A stretch of DNA of 8,790 nt from JAAYBY01 sp964465385 (GTDB taxonomy: Bacteria; Bacillota; Clostridia; Saccharofermentanales; UBA5734), in the NCBI GenBank assembly GCA_964465385.1, contig CAYXIM010000079.1:1-8790 (forward strand). Direction: 5' to 3'. The translations under genes were made by a program, and so were the position numbers. Under the pieces are notes generated by a model that searched no databases, was not told the DNA's origin, and saw nothing but the letters and a program-made list of their open reading frames with translations. This document shows positions 1 through 7,159 of the stretch, piece by piece (within the stretch, counting starts at the first letter, position 1; the number at the start of each line of letters is the position of its first letter).

Positions 1-67
1 AGGCAGGTGAAAAGCGGCACGCATCGATCGTTTTTTCGTTTCAGGTCAGCAAGCATTAAGCTGTTTT

Positions 68-89
68 AAAAACGCAGGCAGGTTTGCCT
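68..89 (-). terminator. Weak candidate terminator after the operon
   Basis: Read on the minus strand, a 5-bp stem (AGGCA, loop AACC, TGCCT) is followed after three bases by TTTTT. It lies about 90 bases beyond the stop codon of the last permease gene, so it is placed to end the operon transcript. The stem is short and the T tract is offset from it, so this is only a candidate. I see no coding region in positions 1-177. Confidence 0.3.
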
Positions 90-177
90 TGAACCCTTTT
101 CTGCACGGTTGCCACAGCAACATGCAGCCATCAAAGCCACCTTGTGGGGATCCCTTGGGAAAAGGTATGGCAGGGTT

Positions 178-1137
178 TCAGCTCAGCTTGCTTGCGCCAT
201 ATCGGATCTTGGGATCCACCAGCATGTACAGGACGTCGGTTAGCAGGTTGACCACAATGATGATGATGGTAAAGACCAGGATGGTTGCCTGGATCAGTGG
301 GTAGTCGCGTTGGCTGATGGCTGTCAGCAGCAACATGCCCATGCCCGGAAAGGCAAAGACTTTTTCCACCACAATTTCCCCGCCCAGAAAGTATCCGATC
401 TGCAAACCGATCAAGGTGATGGCCGGTATCAGGGCGTTTTTGAGGGCGTGGACAAAGTGGACACGGAATTCATTGTTTCCTTTGACCCGAGCCAGGGTGA
501 TGTAATCCTGGCTCATGACTTCCAGCATGCTGGACCGGACCAGGCGGGACAAGGCAGCGAAAAAACAGGCAGCCATGGCAATGGTGGGCAAGACCAGTGA
601 GCGAAACGATCCCACCACATCGTCCAGTGGGGACACATAGCCATAGGAGGGCAACAGTTTAAGCTTGATCGAAAAGAGAATGATCAGCAAGATACCAGCC
701 AGGAAGCTGGGCACGGAGATGAAAAAAAGGTTTCCGGTGGTGATCAGGACATCCGTGACCGTGTTCTTTTTGATAGCTGACAGCACCCCGCTGGGAATGG
801 CGACCACGACCGCCAGCAGAATGCCTGAAAAACACAGCAGGGCGGTCCGCGGCAAGCGCTCAAGCACCAGGGCAAAGACCGGTTCATCCAGGCGGATGGA
901 GGTGCCCCAGTTCCCTTGTAGCATGTTTTTCATCCAGACGAAATACTGCTGCCAGACAGGCAGATCCAGGCCGTACAAGGCTCGGACCGCCGCCACACGC
1001 TCAGGGTTGGCCGACCGGCCAAACATCAACTGGATGGGATCACCCGGAACCAGGCGGATCATGAAAAAAACCAGGAAGCTGACCACCAGCAGGATGGGTA
1101 ACAAGACCGCTATTCGCTTGAGCACATATCTAAGCAT
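178..1137 (-). CDS. ABC transporter permease, DppB/OppB family
   Basis: This is the first of the two membrane subunits of a peptide/nickel-type (PepT family) ABC importer; it forms half of the translocation channel in the cytoplasmic membrane. The 319-residue product has the usual family length. It opens with a membrane helix (about residues 9-30) followed by the family hallmark VPGDP, then a periplasmic-side loop containing YGLDLP and GNWGTS, and several further hydrophobic segments. The EAA-type coupling loop, which docks on the ATPases, is at about residues 211-238 (DYITLARVKG ... NALIP). The end DPKIRYG is typical of the family. It is the last gene of the operon, 62 bases after the binding-protein stop, behind a strong hairpin. 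The ATG is preceded by GGTGGTG. The family is certain; the substrate is not, since these permeases carry peptides, nickel, opines or sugars. Confidence 0.95.
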   Translation of the reverse strand: MLRYVLKRIAVLLPILLVVSFLVFFMIRLVPGDPIQLMFGRSANPERVAAVRALYGLDLPVWQQYFVWMKNMLQGNWGTSIRLDEPVFALVLERLPRTALLCFSGILLAVVVAIPSGVLSAIKKNTVTDVLITTGNLFFISVPSFLAGILLIILFSIKLKLLPSYGYVSPLDDVVGSFRSLVLPTIAMAACFFAALSRLVRSSMLEVMSQDYITLARVKGNNEFRVHFVHALKNALIPAITLIGLQIGYFLGGEIVVEKVFAFPGMGMLLLTAISQRDYPLIQATILVFTIIIIVVNLLTDVLYMLVDPKIRYGASKLS

Positions 1138-1153
1138 GGTGCACCACCGTTTT

Positions 1154-1189
1154 CTGGCTTGCCGGGCGTTTTGGCGCCCGGCAAGCCAG
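1154..1189 (-). promoter_or_regulatory. Strong intercistronic hairpin after the binding-protein gene
   Basis: Two perfect 15-base arms (1154-1168 and 1175-1189; CTGGCTTGCCGGGCG and its complement) flank a 6-base loop. The repeat starts about 10 bases beyond the binding-protein stop and ends 17 bases before the DppB-type permease start. On the transcribed minus strand it is followed by AAAACGG, not a T tract, so it is not a classic intrinsic terminator. By analogy with other transporter operons, such a structure can protect the upstream mRNA from 3' decay or cause partial attenuation. Either would give more binding protein than permease. The inverted repeat is seen directly; the role is inferred. 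Confidence 0.75.
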
Positions 1190-1199
1190 CATCAATCAT

Positions 1200-2688
1200 T
1201 CAGCCTGCTTTGCGCTGAACACCGGCATACTCGTAACGTTGGGTGGAATAACCGCTGAAGCCTTCAATGTCGCTTTGCATGGCCTGGTAAATCTTTCCGC
1301 CGATCAGAAAGGTCATGGGGGAATCATCCATAAGCAATTGGAAGGCCTCTTTGTAGATCGCCTTGCGCTCCTCTTGCTCATAGGCGGTGCGCCCTTCAAT
1401 CAGAAGCTGGTCAAAGGCCTCGTTGTGGTAATTGGCCAGGTTGGTCGGTGATTTGCTGAACAGGTAATTGTAAGCAAAGGTTTCCGGGTCACCATCACCG
1501 GCATCGCCACAAATCATAATCTCGAAATCCTTCTTGCCAAAGGTCTTGTCCAGGAAGGTGTTGACTTCAATTTTTTCCACATCGACCTGAATGCCCACCT
1601 CTGCCAGGTGTGCCTGGATCAAGTCTCCCATGGGCCCCTCAACCGTTGTTTGAGGCGTTACCAGCTTGGCGGAAAAGCCGTCCGGGTAGCCGGCTTCAGC
1701 CAGCAGGCGCTTGGCTTCGTCCACATCGCGCTCATATTTCAAGCTCGCGTCAAAGTAGGCGCTGCCAGTCGGAACCGGTGCATAGAGGATATCCCCGTAA
1801 CCAGCCAGGGTGGTGTTCAGACAGGCTTCCTTATCCACAGCCAGGCTGATAGCCTTACGGACGAGCGGGTTGTCAAAGGGTTCAACATCGCAGTTAACCA
1901 GGACGTAATAGGCATCCTCGATGGGCAGTTCGTGGACCTTGACATCCTGTCGGCCTTCCATTTCCTCAATGTCATTGTTGTTGAGCCAAAGCAGGATGTC
2001 GATCTCACCTGACAGCAGGGCCGCTCGCTGGGAGTTGTATTCTGGGAGAATTTTAAAGATAAGGCGATCCGCCTTGGGATAGCCCTGGTTCCAGTAGTCT
2101 TTAAAAGCTTCCAGTACAATTTCCTGATCATGCTTCCACTCTACAAATTTGAAAGGGCCACAACCAACAGGTGCGGTTTTCAGGCTGTCTGCTGCTTCTT
2201 CCGGGACAATGGCGATCAGGGTCAGCTTGGATAAAAGCGGTGAAAAAGGCGCTTTCAAATGAATGATGCCTTCGTGGTCTCCCAGGACTTCAACAAAATC
2301 GATGAAGCTGAAAACAGTTGCATACTCAGAGGCGATATCCGGATCCAGTTGCCGCTCGATGGAGTATTTGACATCCTGGGCCTTAACTTCACGGCCATTG
2401 TGAAACTTAACCCCCTTGCGCAGCTTGAAGGAGAACGTCAGTTCATCGGTAATGCTGTAATCATCCAGCAAACGTTTGATGATGTTCATGTTCTCATCAA
2501 AGCCCACCAGGTAGTCATTGATGGGACCAGCGGACCACAGCGTTGTCGTTGCGGAAGTCAGGGACTCATCCAGGTGGATGGGGTCGCCCTCCAGGGACAA
2601 GATGATGTCNNNNNNNNNNGCCGGTCAGGCCCAGGAACAAGGAAACCACACAAACCAGTGCAAAGATGCGGACCAGTTGCTTTTTCAT
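1200..2688 (-). CDS. ABC transporter solute-binding lipoprotein, family 5 (interrupted by an assembly gap)
   Basis: This is the extracellular receptor of the importer, a peptide/nickel-type (SBP_bac_5, DppA/OppA-like) binding protein. The start chosen is the ATG at 2688, which has a strong AAGGAGAGGAG site six bases upstream. The first 23 codons encode a lipoprotein signal peptide: MKKQ, a hydrophobic stretch, then LGLTG immediately before the N run. The lipobox cysteine would be the first missing codon. After the gap the frame resumes with DIILSLEGDPIHLDES, the normal first strand of the mature fold. The family signature lies at about 2444-2349 (LTFSFKLRKGVKFHNG ... DVKYSIER). The rest is full length to a TGA just before the hairpin. 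The two sides of the gap are out of register by one base, so automatic calling would start at an internal TTG (2600) and lose the signal peptide. Both sides are intact, so the gene is probably functional. The ligand cannot be told. Confidence 0.92.
2610..2619. other. Assembly gap of ten Ns inside the binding-protein gene
   Basis: Ten consecutive Ns fall between complete codons on both sides (GGC ending at 2620 and GAC beginning at 2609 on the minus strand). An intact gene therefore needs a multiple of three missing bases, so ten must be a placeholder or misestimate. Lipoproteins of this family usually carry the cysteine plus a flexible linker here, so the true missing stretch is probably longer. 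Confidence 0.95.
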
Positions 2689-2694
2689 TTTTTT

Positions 2695-2705
2695 CTCCTC
2701 TCCTT
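2695..2705 (-). promoter_or_regulatory. Strong ribosome binding site deciding the binding-protein start
   Basis: On the minus strand AAGGAGAGGAG lies six bases before the ATG at 2688. It contains two overlapping GGAG cores and is the best Shine-Dalgarno match I see in the window. That fits the high expression normally needed for a binding protein, and it fixes the start despite the downstream gap. Confidence 0.85.
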
Positions 2706-2726
2706 AATCGGTTCTCTGCTTTCGTT

Positions 2727-3713
2727 TCAACCGGTGATCAAGTGGCAAGAAACGGTTCGGTCGCCCGGCAGTCTACGAAGGAACGGTTCTTCTGTTTGAC
2801 AAATCGGCATGGCAAAGGGACACCGTTCATGCAAGCGGCATCCGGGCGGGGGGTTGATGGGGCTTGGTATGGACCCTGACAGGCGGACCCGGTCTTTGTC
2901 TTGCCCGCCAGGGCCTGCTGGCATGGCACCAAGCAGTGATTGGGTATAGGGGTGGAGTGGGTTCTCGAACAGATCTTGGCTCTTCCCTGTTTCCATGATC
3001 CGGCCCAGGTACATGACAATGACACGATCTGACAGCTGCCGGACAATGCCCAGGTCGTGTGTCACCAGCAGGATGGTCAACTTCAGTCGATCCTTGAGCG
3101 CCATCAGGAGGTTTAGAATCTGTCCCTGAATCGACACGTCTAAGGCGGCAGTTGGTTCGTCAGCAACCAGGCAGATTGGGTCGGCGGCCAAGGCCCTGGC
3201 AATGCTGATCCGCTGTTTCTGTCCCCCCGAAAATTCATGGGGGTAGCGGTCCAGGTGCGTTTCCGATAAGCCGACCAACTGGACCAGCTCCCGGATCCGA
3301 GCGCCCCGGTCTTCGGGGTGCCGTTTAAAACAAATCATGGGGCGTTCCAGAATGGTCCGGATGGTCATCCGTGGGTTGAGAGATGAATAGGGATCCTGAA
3401 AGATATACTGAATGTATTCACGGACCTGCGGCCGCTTGCGCCGGGATCCTGTTTGTGCGCCAATGTCGCCAAAGGCATAGTTGATGCGACCGTGGCTGGG
3501 CTCTTGTAAGCCAACCAGTGTTTTGGCAACTGTTGTCTTGCCGCAGCCGCTCTCCCCCACCAAGGCAAGCAGCTCCCCCCGTTTAACCTGAAAGGACAGG
3601 CCGTCGACCGCACGGACCTGTAGGCGTCCTTTGAGCCCTTCTGGCCGGATCAGCTGATTCTGGACAGGAAAAAAGACACGCAGGTCATTGACATCGATTA
3701 ACGCTTGTTCCAC
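2727..3713 (-). CDS. ABC transporter ATP-binding protein, DppF/OppF family
   Basis: This is one of the two cytoplasmic ATPases that power the importer, forming a heterodimer with the DppD-type subunit encoded just upstream. In the 328-residue product Walker A is GESGCGKT (53-60), the Q loop is around Q106 (IFQDPYSSLNPRM), the ABC signature is SGGQKQR (162-168), Walker B ends in ADEP with D185 and E186, and the switch histidine is H219. All catalytic motifs are intact. The C-terminal oligopeptide-transporter extension holds HPYTQSLL (254-261) and cysteines C292, C298, C305 and C323. The N-terminal insert before the main domain (FFPVQ ... GRLQVRAVDG) is typical of DppF. The start is a GTG that directly follows the TAA of the upstream ATPase gene, with GGGAGG upstream, so the two are translationally coupled. 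Confidence 0.95.
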   Translation of the reverse strand: MEQALIDVNDLRVFFPVQNQLIRPEGLKGRLQVRAVDGLSFQVKRGELLALVGESGCGKTTVAKTLVGLQEPSHGRINYAFGDIGAQTGSRRKRPQVREYIQYIFQDPYSSLNPRMTIRTILERPMICFKRHPEDRGARIRELVQLVGLSETHLDRYPHEFSGGQKQRISIARALAADPICLVADEPTAALDVSIQGQILNLLMALKDRLKLTILLVTHDLGIVRQLSDRVIVMYLGRIMETGKSQDLFENPLHPYTQSLLGAMPAGPGGQDKDRVRLSGSIPSPINPPPGCRLHERCPFAMPICQTEEPFLRRLPGDRTVSCHLITG

Positions 3714-4685
3714 TTACAGGTCCTCCCGGCAAAAATGACACTTGGACCGACGGTTTTCACTTAAGGCAACCATGTCCGGTTCTTCTTGCAGGCAGATGGG
3801 CTCTGCCCTGTAACAGCGTGCGGCAAAGGCACAACCCTTTGGGTAATCCAACCCATAGGCGATCTCACCAGGGATGACATAGAATTGCTTTTGATGCGCC
3901 CGGCCCGGTAAGGATTTAAGCAGCGATGTGGTGTAGGGGTGGCGGGGTTTTTCGAACAAGGCTGCTGCGGGCGCCTCCTCGACAATCTGACCTGCGTACA
4001 TGACCAGGACCCGGCTGCAGCGTTCGCCGATCAGGTTGAGGTTGTGGGAAATCATGACGACAGAAAGGCCCAGGTCTTGTTGCAGATCTGCGATCAGATC
4101 CAGGATATCGGCCTGGACGGTGACGTCCAGGGCGGTGGTCGGCTCGTCAGCAAAAACCAAGTCAGGCTGGGAGGCCAAGGCAATGGCAATCAAGGCCCGT
4201 TGCTGCATGCCACCACTGAACTGGTAGGAATACTCATGCATGCGTCGCGCCGGGTCTGGAATTTTGACCTGCTCCAACAGGGCAACAACCCGCTGGTTAA
4301 GTTCTGTTGCGTCTTTGAGACCGGCCAGCCGGAAGGCTTCAGCAATCTGCCAGCCGATGGTGTAGGCCGGGTTGAGTGCGGTCAAGGGTTCCTGGAAAAT
4401 CATCGAGATTTGCCTGCCGCGGATGGCCCGCAGGTCACCCGGATCCAGTTGCCGCAGGTCCTGGCCCTTGAAAAGAATCTGGCCACTGTCGATTTTGCCA
4501 GGCGGTTTCAAAAGGCCGAGTACCGAAAAGGCGGAAACACTTTTTCCACTGCCGGATTCACCGACAATGCCCACCATTTCGCCTCGGTTGACGGTGTAGC
4601 TGATGTCTCGGACCGCCCGCACCGGCCCTCTTTTGGTGTAGAAAGATGTTTTCAGGTTCCGGATGTCAAGTAAGGTGCTGTTCAT
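3714..4685 (-). CDS. ABC transporter ATP-binding protein, DppD/OppD family
   Basis: This is the second ATPase of the importer. Numbering from the ATG at 4685 gives 323 residues. Walker A is GESGSGKS (42-49), the Q loop is Q98 (IFQEPLTALNP), the signature is SGGMQQR (157-163), Walker B ends in ADEP with D180 and E181, and the switch histidine is H214 (ISHNL). The C-terminal region has the HPYTTSLL motif and cysteines C285, C291, C298 and C316, spaced exactly as in the partner ATPase, plus C319. Two close ATGs are possible. The one at 4694 overlaps the DppC stop as ATGA, but its AGG is only one base away. The one at 4685 has the same AGG at about ten bases, so I prefer 4685. An open frame extends upstream to 4814, but that stretch lies inside the permease gene and has no family similarity. 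Confidence 0.94.
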   Translation of the reverse strand: MNSTLLDIRNLKTSFYTKRGPVRAVRDISYTVNRGEMVGIVGESGSGKSVSAFSVLGLLKPPGKIDSGQILFKGQDLRQLDPGDLRAIRGRQISMIFQEPLTALNPAYTIGWQIAEAFRLAGLKDATELNQRVVALLEQVKIPDPARRMHEYSYQFSGGMQQRALIAIALASQPDLVFADEPTTALDVTVQADILDLIADLQQDLGLSVVMISHNLNLIGERCSRVLVMYAGQIVEEAPAAALFEKPRHPYTTSLLKSLPGRAHQKQFYVIPGEIAYGLDYPKGCAFAARCYRAEPICLQEEPDMVALSENRRSKCHFCREDL

Positions 4686-4690
4686 GTTGT

Positions 4691-5548
4691 TCATACCTGG
4701 CTGACGTAGGTCGGATCGAGGATGTCCCGCAAGCCATCGCCCAAAAAATTGACGGCCAGGACGGTGACCACGATGGAGATGGCCGGGAAAATGGACAAGA
4801 AGGGGGCTTTCCATAAGTAGGTGGCACTTTCACTGAGCATCATGCCCCAGCTCGGTGTGGGAGGCTGGATGCCCATGCCCAGGTAGCTGATGGCCGCCTC
4901 GCCCAGGATCACGCTGGCCAGGATGGTGCTGGCCTGGACAATCAGGGGAGCTGTGCAGTTGGGCAGGATGTAGCGGACCATGATTGACCAGTCGCTTTCA
5001 CCGGTCACCGCAGCGGCCTCCACATAGGCCTTTTCTCTGATAGAGGCCACGACGCCCCGGGTCAGGCGGGCAAATGAGGGCACGTAGGCAAAGGTAAGAG
5101 AAACAATGACCACATGTATCCCCGGGTCCAGTATGGCCGCTGCCATGAGGGCGATCAGGACCCAGGGAAAGGCCAGCATGACATCGGACCCTCGCATGAT
5201 GAGGGTGTCCAGGAAGCCGCCATAGTAGCCGCCGACCATGCCCAGAGGCACCCCGAACAAAAGAGCCAACAAGACGACAGCAACGCCCACGAGAAGGGAT
5301 ACGCGCGTGCCAACCAGAATCCGGGAATAGACATCTCGCCCGAACTGGTCGGTCCCCATCCAGTGTTCCCAACTGGGTTTTTCCAACAGCCGGTCCTTGT
5401 CCATTTTAATGTGGTCGTAGGGGGCGATAAGCGTTGCGAACAGGGCGATGAGTACGATGAGAGCAACCGTTGCCAGGCCAAAGACGGCGTATTTGCTGCC
5501 ACCAATGAACTCGCCCGCTTTCTTCAGTTTACCTTTGCCATGCCACAT
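4691..5548 (-). CDS. ABC transporter permease, DppC/OppC family
   Basis: This is the second membrane subunit of the importer, pairing with the DppB-type permease to form the channel. The 285-residue product has the family layout: a basic cytoplasmic N-terminus, a first helix at about residues 21-43 ending in APYD, then the hallmark HWMGTDQFGRDVYSR at 62-76. Further hydrophobic segments follow, with the EAA coupling loop at about 175-201 (YVEAAAVTGESDW ... ILPN) and the C-terminal NFLGDGLRD motif. It starts 14 bases after the amidohydrolase stop with GAGG seven bases before the ATG, and its stop overlaps a possible start of the next gene. It sits apart from its DppB partner, with both ATPase genes and the binding-protein gene in between. 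Confidence 0.95.
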   Translation of the reverse strand: MWHGKGKLKKAGEFIGGSKYAVFGLATVALIVLIALFATLIAPYDHIKMDKDRLLEKPSWEHWMGTDQFGRDVYSRILVGTRVSLLVGVAVVLLALLFGVPLGMVGGYYGGFLDTLIMRGSDVMLAFPWVLIALMAAAILDPGIHVVIVSLTFAYVPSFARLTRGVVASIREKAYVEAAAVTGESDWSIMVRYILPNCTAPLIVQASTILASVILGEAAISYLGMGIQPPTPSWGMMLSESATYLWKAPFLSIFPAISIVVTVLAVNFLGDGLRDILDPTYVSQV

Positions 5549-5562
5549 AAGCTGCCTCGCTC

Positions 5563-6945
5563 TCAGACAATCGGCCAGGGGGAATGGACCGTGTAACCAA
5601 TCCGCCTCTGAAAATCATGGGCCACCTGCTCAGCGCGTGCATAAACAGCAGCCTCATCCACATGGACCGTCCGCCCATGCAGCAAAGAAAAGGAGCCACC
5701 GACCAGAACCGAGTCCACACTTTTGGACTTCGCCCCATAGATCAAGTTGACAAACGGGTCAACCATGGGCTTGGATTCAGGGTGTCGGGTATTGTGAATG
5801 ACGATATCTGCCCACTTGCCTGTTTCAAGTGATCCCAGCTTGTCACCCAATCCCACGGCTTTCGCACCACCGATGGTGGCCATCTCAAAAGCTGTGTAGG
5901 CGTTGATTGAAAGTTGTTCCCGGTGGACTTCCCGGTGGATGGTGGCAGCCAGATAGGTCTGGAGCAGCATGTCCAGGGCATCGGACCAGGTTCCTGAATC
6001 GGTGCCCAGCGCGATGTTGATACCAGCCCGATGCATGTCGGGGAAATGACCACAGGAGAAGGCCCCCAGCCCAAATTTGATGGATGCCCCCGGACAGTGG
6101 ACCACGTTGACACCGGCATCGAGGAGGATGTCAATGTCTCCCTCGTCCAGGTGAATCATGTGGACCAGTGTCGTGTTGGCATCCAGAACACCCAGTTTGG
6201 CCAGGTGCCTGATCGGGCCATGTCCATATTTTTCCCGGTACTGCTGGACTTCATCCAAGTAGACACATTGGTGCATAAACAAGACGCGGCCATACTTGTT
6301 GGCCAGTTCTTTGGCCCGGACGACCAGTTCATCCGAGGCATTTCCCATGCCGCAAACCTGGGGACTGGCCTGAACCAGGCCACTTGCGTGCCGCTTCAGG
6401 TTGTCTTCCATAAAGGCCAAAAGCTCGTCCCGGTCACCGGATAAGAAGGTCAGTTCTTCGTTAAAGACATCCCCGGTGGTTTTGCCCATCAAGCCCCGGA
6501 TGCCGGCAGCACTGGCCGGTCCGATGACAGCAGCCGGGTTGAAGGTGGAACCGGTGTCCGCGAAAAGCGTGGTCCCGTTTTTCAACATCTCAATGGTGGC
6601 GATTTCCACGCTGGCCATTTCTTCAACCGCTGTCACCGCGGGAAAAGCCAGGCGTTCAAAGTTCAGCCAGGTGTCCAGGACAGAAAACGTATCAGGTTCC
6701 CAGCCACGCGTGATGTGCAGTGACAAGTGTTCATGGGCGTCAATGAGGCCCGGATGGACCACACCCTGCTTGCAGTCGAACTGTTCACCTTTAAAGTGTG
6801 CCAAGATCTCGCTGGTTTGGCCGATACCGGCGATCAGGCCATCTTTGATGGCAATGGCGCCGTCCCGGATGATGCGGCGATCCTGGTCGACCGTGATCAC
6901 GTAACCGTGTGTCAGGATCAGGTCTGCTTCTTTCGTTTGCTTCAC
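5563..6945 (-). CDS. ATZ/TRZ-type metal-dependent amidohydrolase (deaminase-like), substrate unknown
   Basis: This is a cytoplasmic amidohydrolase-superfamily enzyme of the group containing S-adenosylhomocysteine, guanine and triazine deaminases or hydrolases, which use water to remove an amino or halide group from a heterocycle. In the 460-residue product the metal ligands expected from the family are present: H71 and H73 (PGLIDAHEH), H225 (FMHQC) and D316 (LGTDSG). The conserved H262 (LVHMIHLDE) and H283 (VVHCPGASIKFG) are also seen, and a C-terminal beta-sandwich closes the fold (GKWADIVIHN). The glutamate normally three residues after the strand-5 histidine seems absent: V228 stands there, with D231-E232 further on. 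The start is a GTG with AAAGGGGG about eight bases upstream. It is the first gene of the transporter operon, so it probably acts on the imported compound. Family assignment is firm; the reaction is open. Confidence 0.88.
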   Translation of the reverse strand: MKQTKEADLILTHGYVITVDQDRRIIRDGAIAIKDGLIAGIGQTSEILAHFKGEQFDCKQGVVHPGLIDAHEHLSLHITRGWEPDTFSVLDTWLNFERLAFPAVTAVEEMASVEIATIEMLKNGTTLFADTGSTFNPAAVIGPASAAGIRGLMGKTTGDVFNEELTFLSGDRDELLAFMEDNLKRHASGLVQASPQVCGMGNASDELVVRAKELANKYGRVLFMHQCVYLDEVQQYREKYGHGPIRHLAKLGVLDANTTLVHMIHLDEGDIDILLDAGVNVVHCPGASIKFGLGAFSCGHFPDMHRAGINIALGTDSGTWSDALDMLLQTYLAATIHREVHREQLSINAYTAFEMATIGGAKAVGLGDKLGSLETGKWADIVIHNTRHPESKPMVDPFVNLIYGAKSKSVDSVLVGGSFSLLHGRTVHVDEAAVYARAEQVAHDFQRRIGYTVHSPWPIV

Positions 6946-6981
6946 CTGGAGACCCCCTTTCAGGCTGATCGGCTTGTTTCT

Positions 6982-7012
6982 ATTTTAGGCTCTTTTCACA
7001 AACAGTTAACAA
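6982..7012 (-). promoter_or_regulatory. Candidate promoter for the amidohydrolase-transporter operon
   Basis: On the minus strand TTGTTA (7012-7007) and TAAAAT (6987-6982) resemble the -35 and -10 boxes of the housekeeping sigma factor. Their 19-base spacing is slightly long. The -10 lies about 37 bases before the GTG start of the first gene. The surrounding stretch is clearly more AT-rich than the genes. It was found by eye only. Confidence 0.45.
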
Positions 7013-7055
7013 AATAAACAGATCTTTCTGGTAAAAAGCAGATGAAAACCGCTTC

Positions 7056-7093
7056 TTGTCATGCCAAAGCAAAGGTTTCTGATGTATGATACA
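7056..7093 (+). promoter_or_regulatory. Weak candidate promoter and palindrome upstream of the sensor kinase
   Basis: TATGAT (7085-7090) could be a -10 box for the kinase gene. The nearest -35-like hexamer, TTGTCA (7056-7061), is 23 bases away, which is too far for a standard promoter, so an activator may be needed or the call is wrong. The -10 lies within a perfect 11-base palindrome, TGTATGATACA (7083-7093), of the kind bound by small dimeric repressors such as GntR-type proteins. The role is inferred. Confidence 0.25.
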
Positions 7094-7144
7094 CATGAGA
7101 AAAATGCATCGTACTTGGTGCCAAGAACAGCCGTTCGCATAGGC

Positions 7145-7154
7145 AGAGAGGAAG
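7145..7154 (+). promoter_or_regulatory. Ribosome binding site deciding the kinase start
   Basis: AGAGAGGAAG lies five bases before the GTG at 7160 (eight bases counted from its GAGAGG core) and 11 bases before a second in-frame GTG at 7166. The ATG at 7061 lacks a comparable site and would add a 33-residue stretch that does not resemble a kinase N-terminus. Confidence 0.6.
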
Positions 7155-7159
7155 CGGTC

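Noticed and set aside
1154..1189. Intrinsic terminator ending the operon before the DppB-type permease
   Set aside because: The stem is ideal but no T tract follows on the minus strand, and the permease is needed for a complete transporter with no obvious promoter of its own in the 62-base gap.
3939..4673. Long plus-strand open frame of 244 codons opposite the DppD-type ATPase
   Set aside because: It lies entirely antisense to an ATPase with all catalytic motifs intact, has no recognisable family features, and is what GC-rich codon use produces on the opposite strand. Similar plus-strand frames at 665-1258, 1608-2012, 2259-2879, 5114-5596 and 6401-6904 were dropped for the same reason.
4686..4814. 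Extended N-terminus for the DppD-type ATPase starting at 4814
   Set aside because: The added residues lie inside the DppC gene in another frame, resemble no ATPase N-terminus, and the starts at 4685 or 4694 fit the family.
7043..7057. Catabolite-repression (cre-like) site, TGAAAACCGCTTCT
   Set aside because: It differs from the consensus at the central CG and adjacent positions, at least three mismatches at key bases.
7061..7159. Kinase start at the ATG at 7061
   Set aside because: There is no good ribosome site, the extra 33 residues look non-coding, and the region overlaps the likely promoter. The GTG at 7160 has AGAGAGGAAG at a suitable distance.
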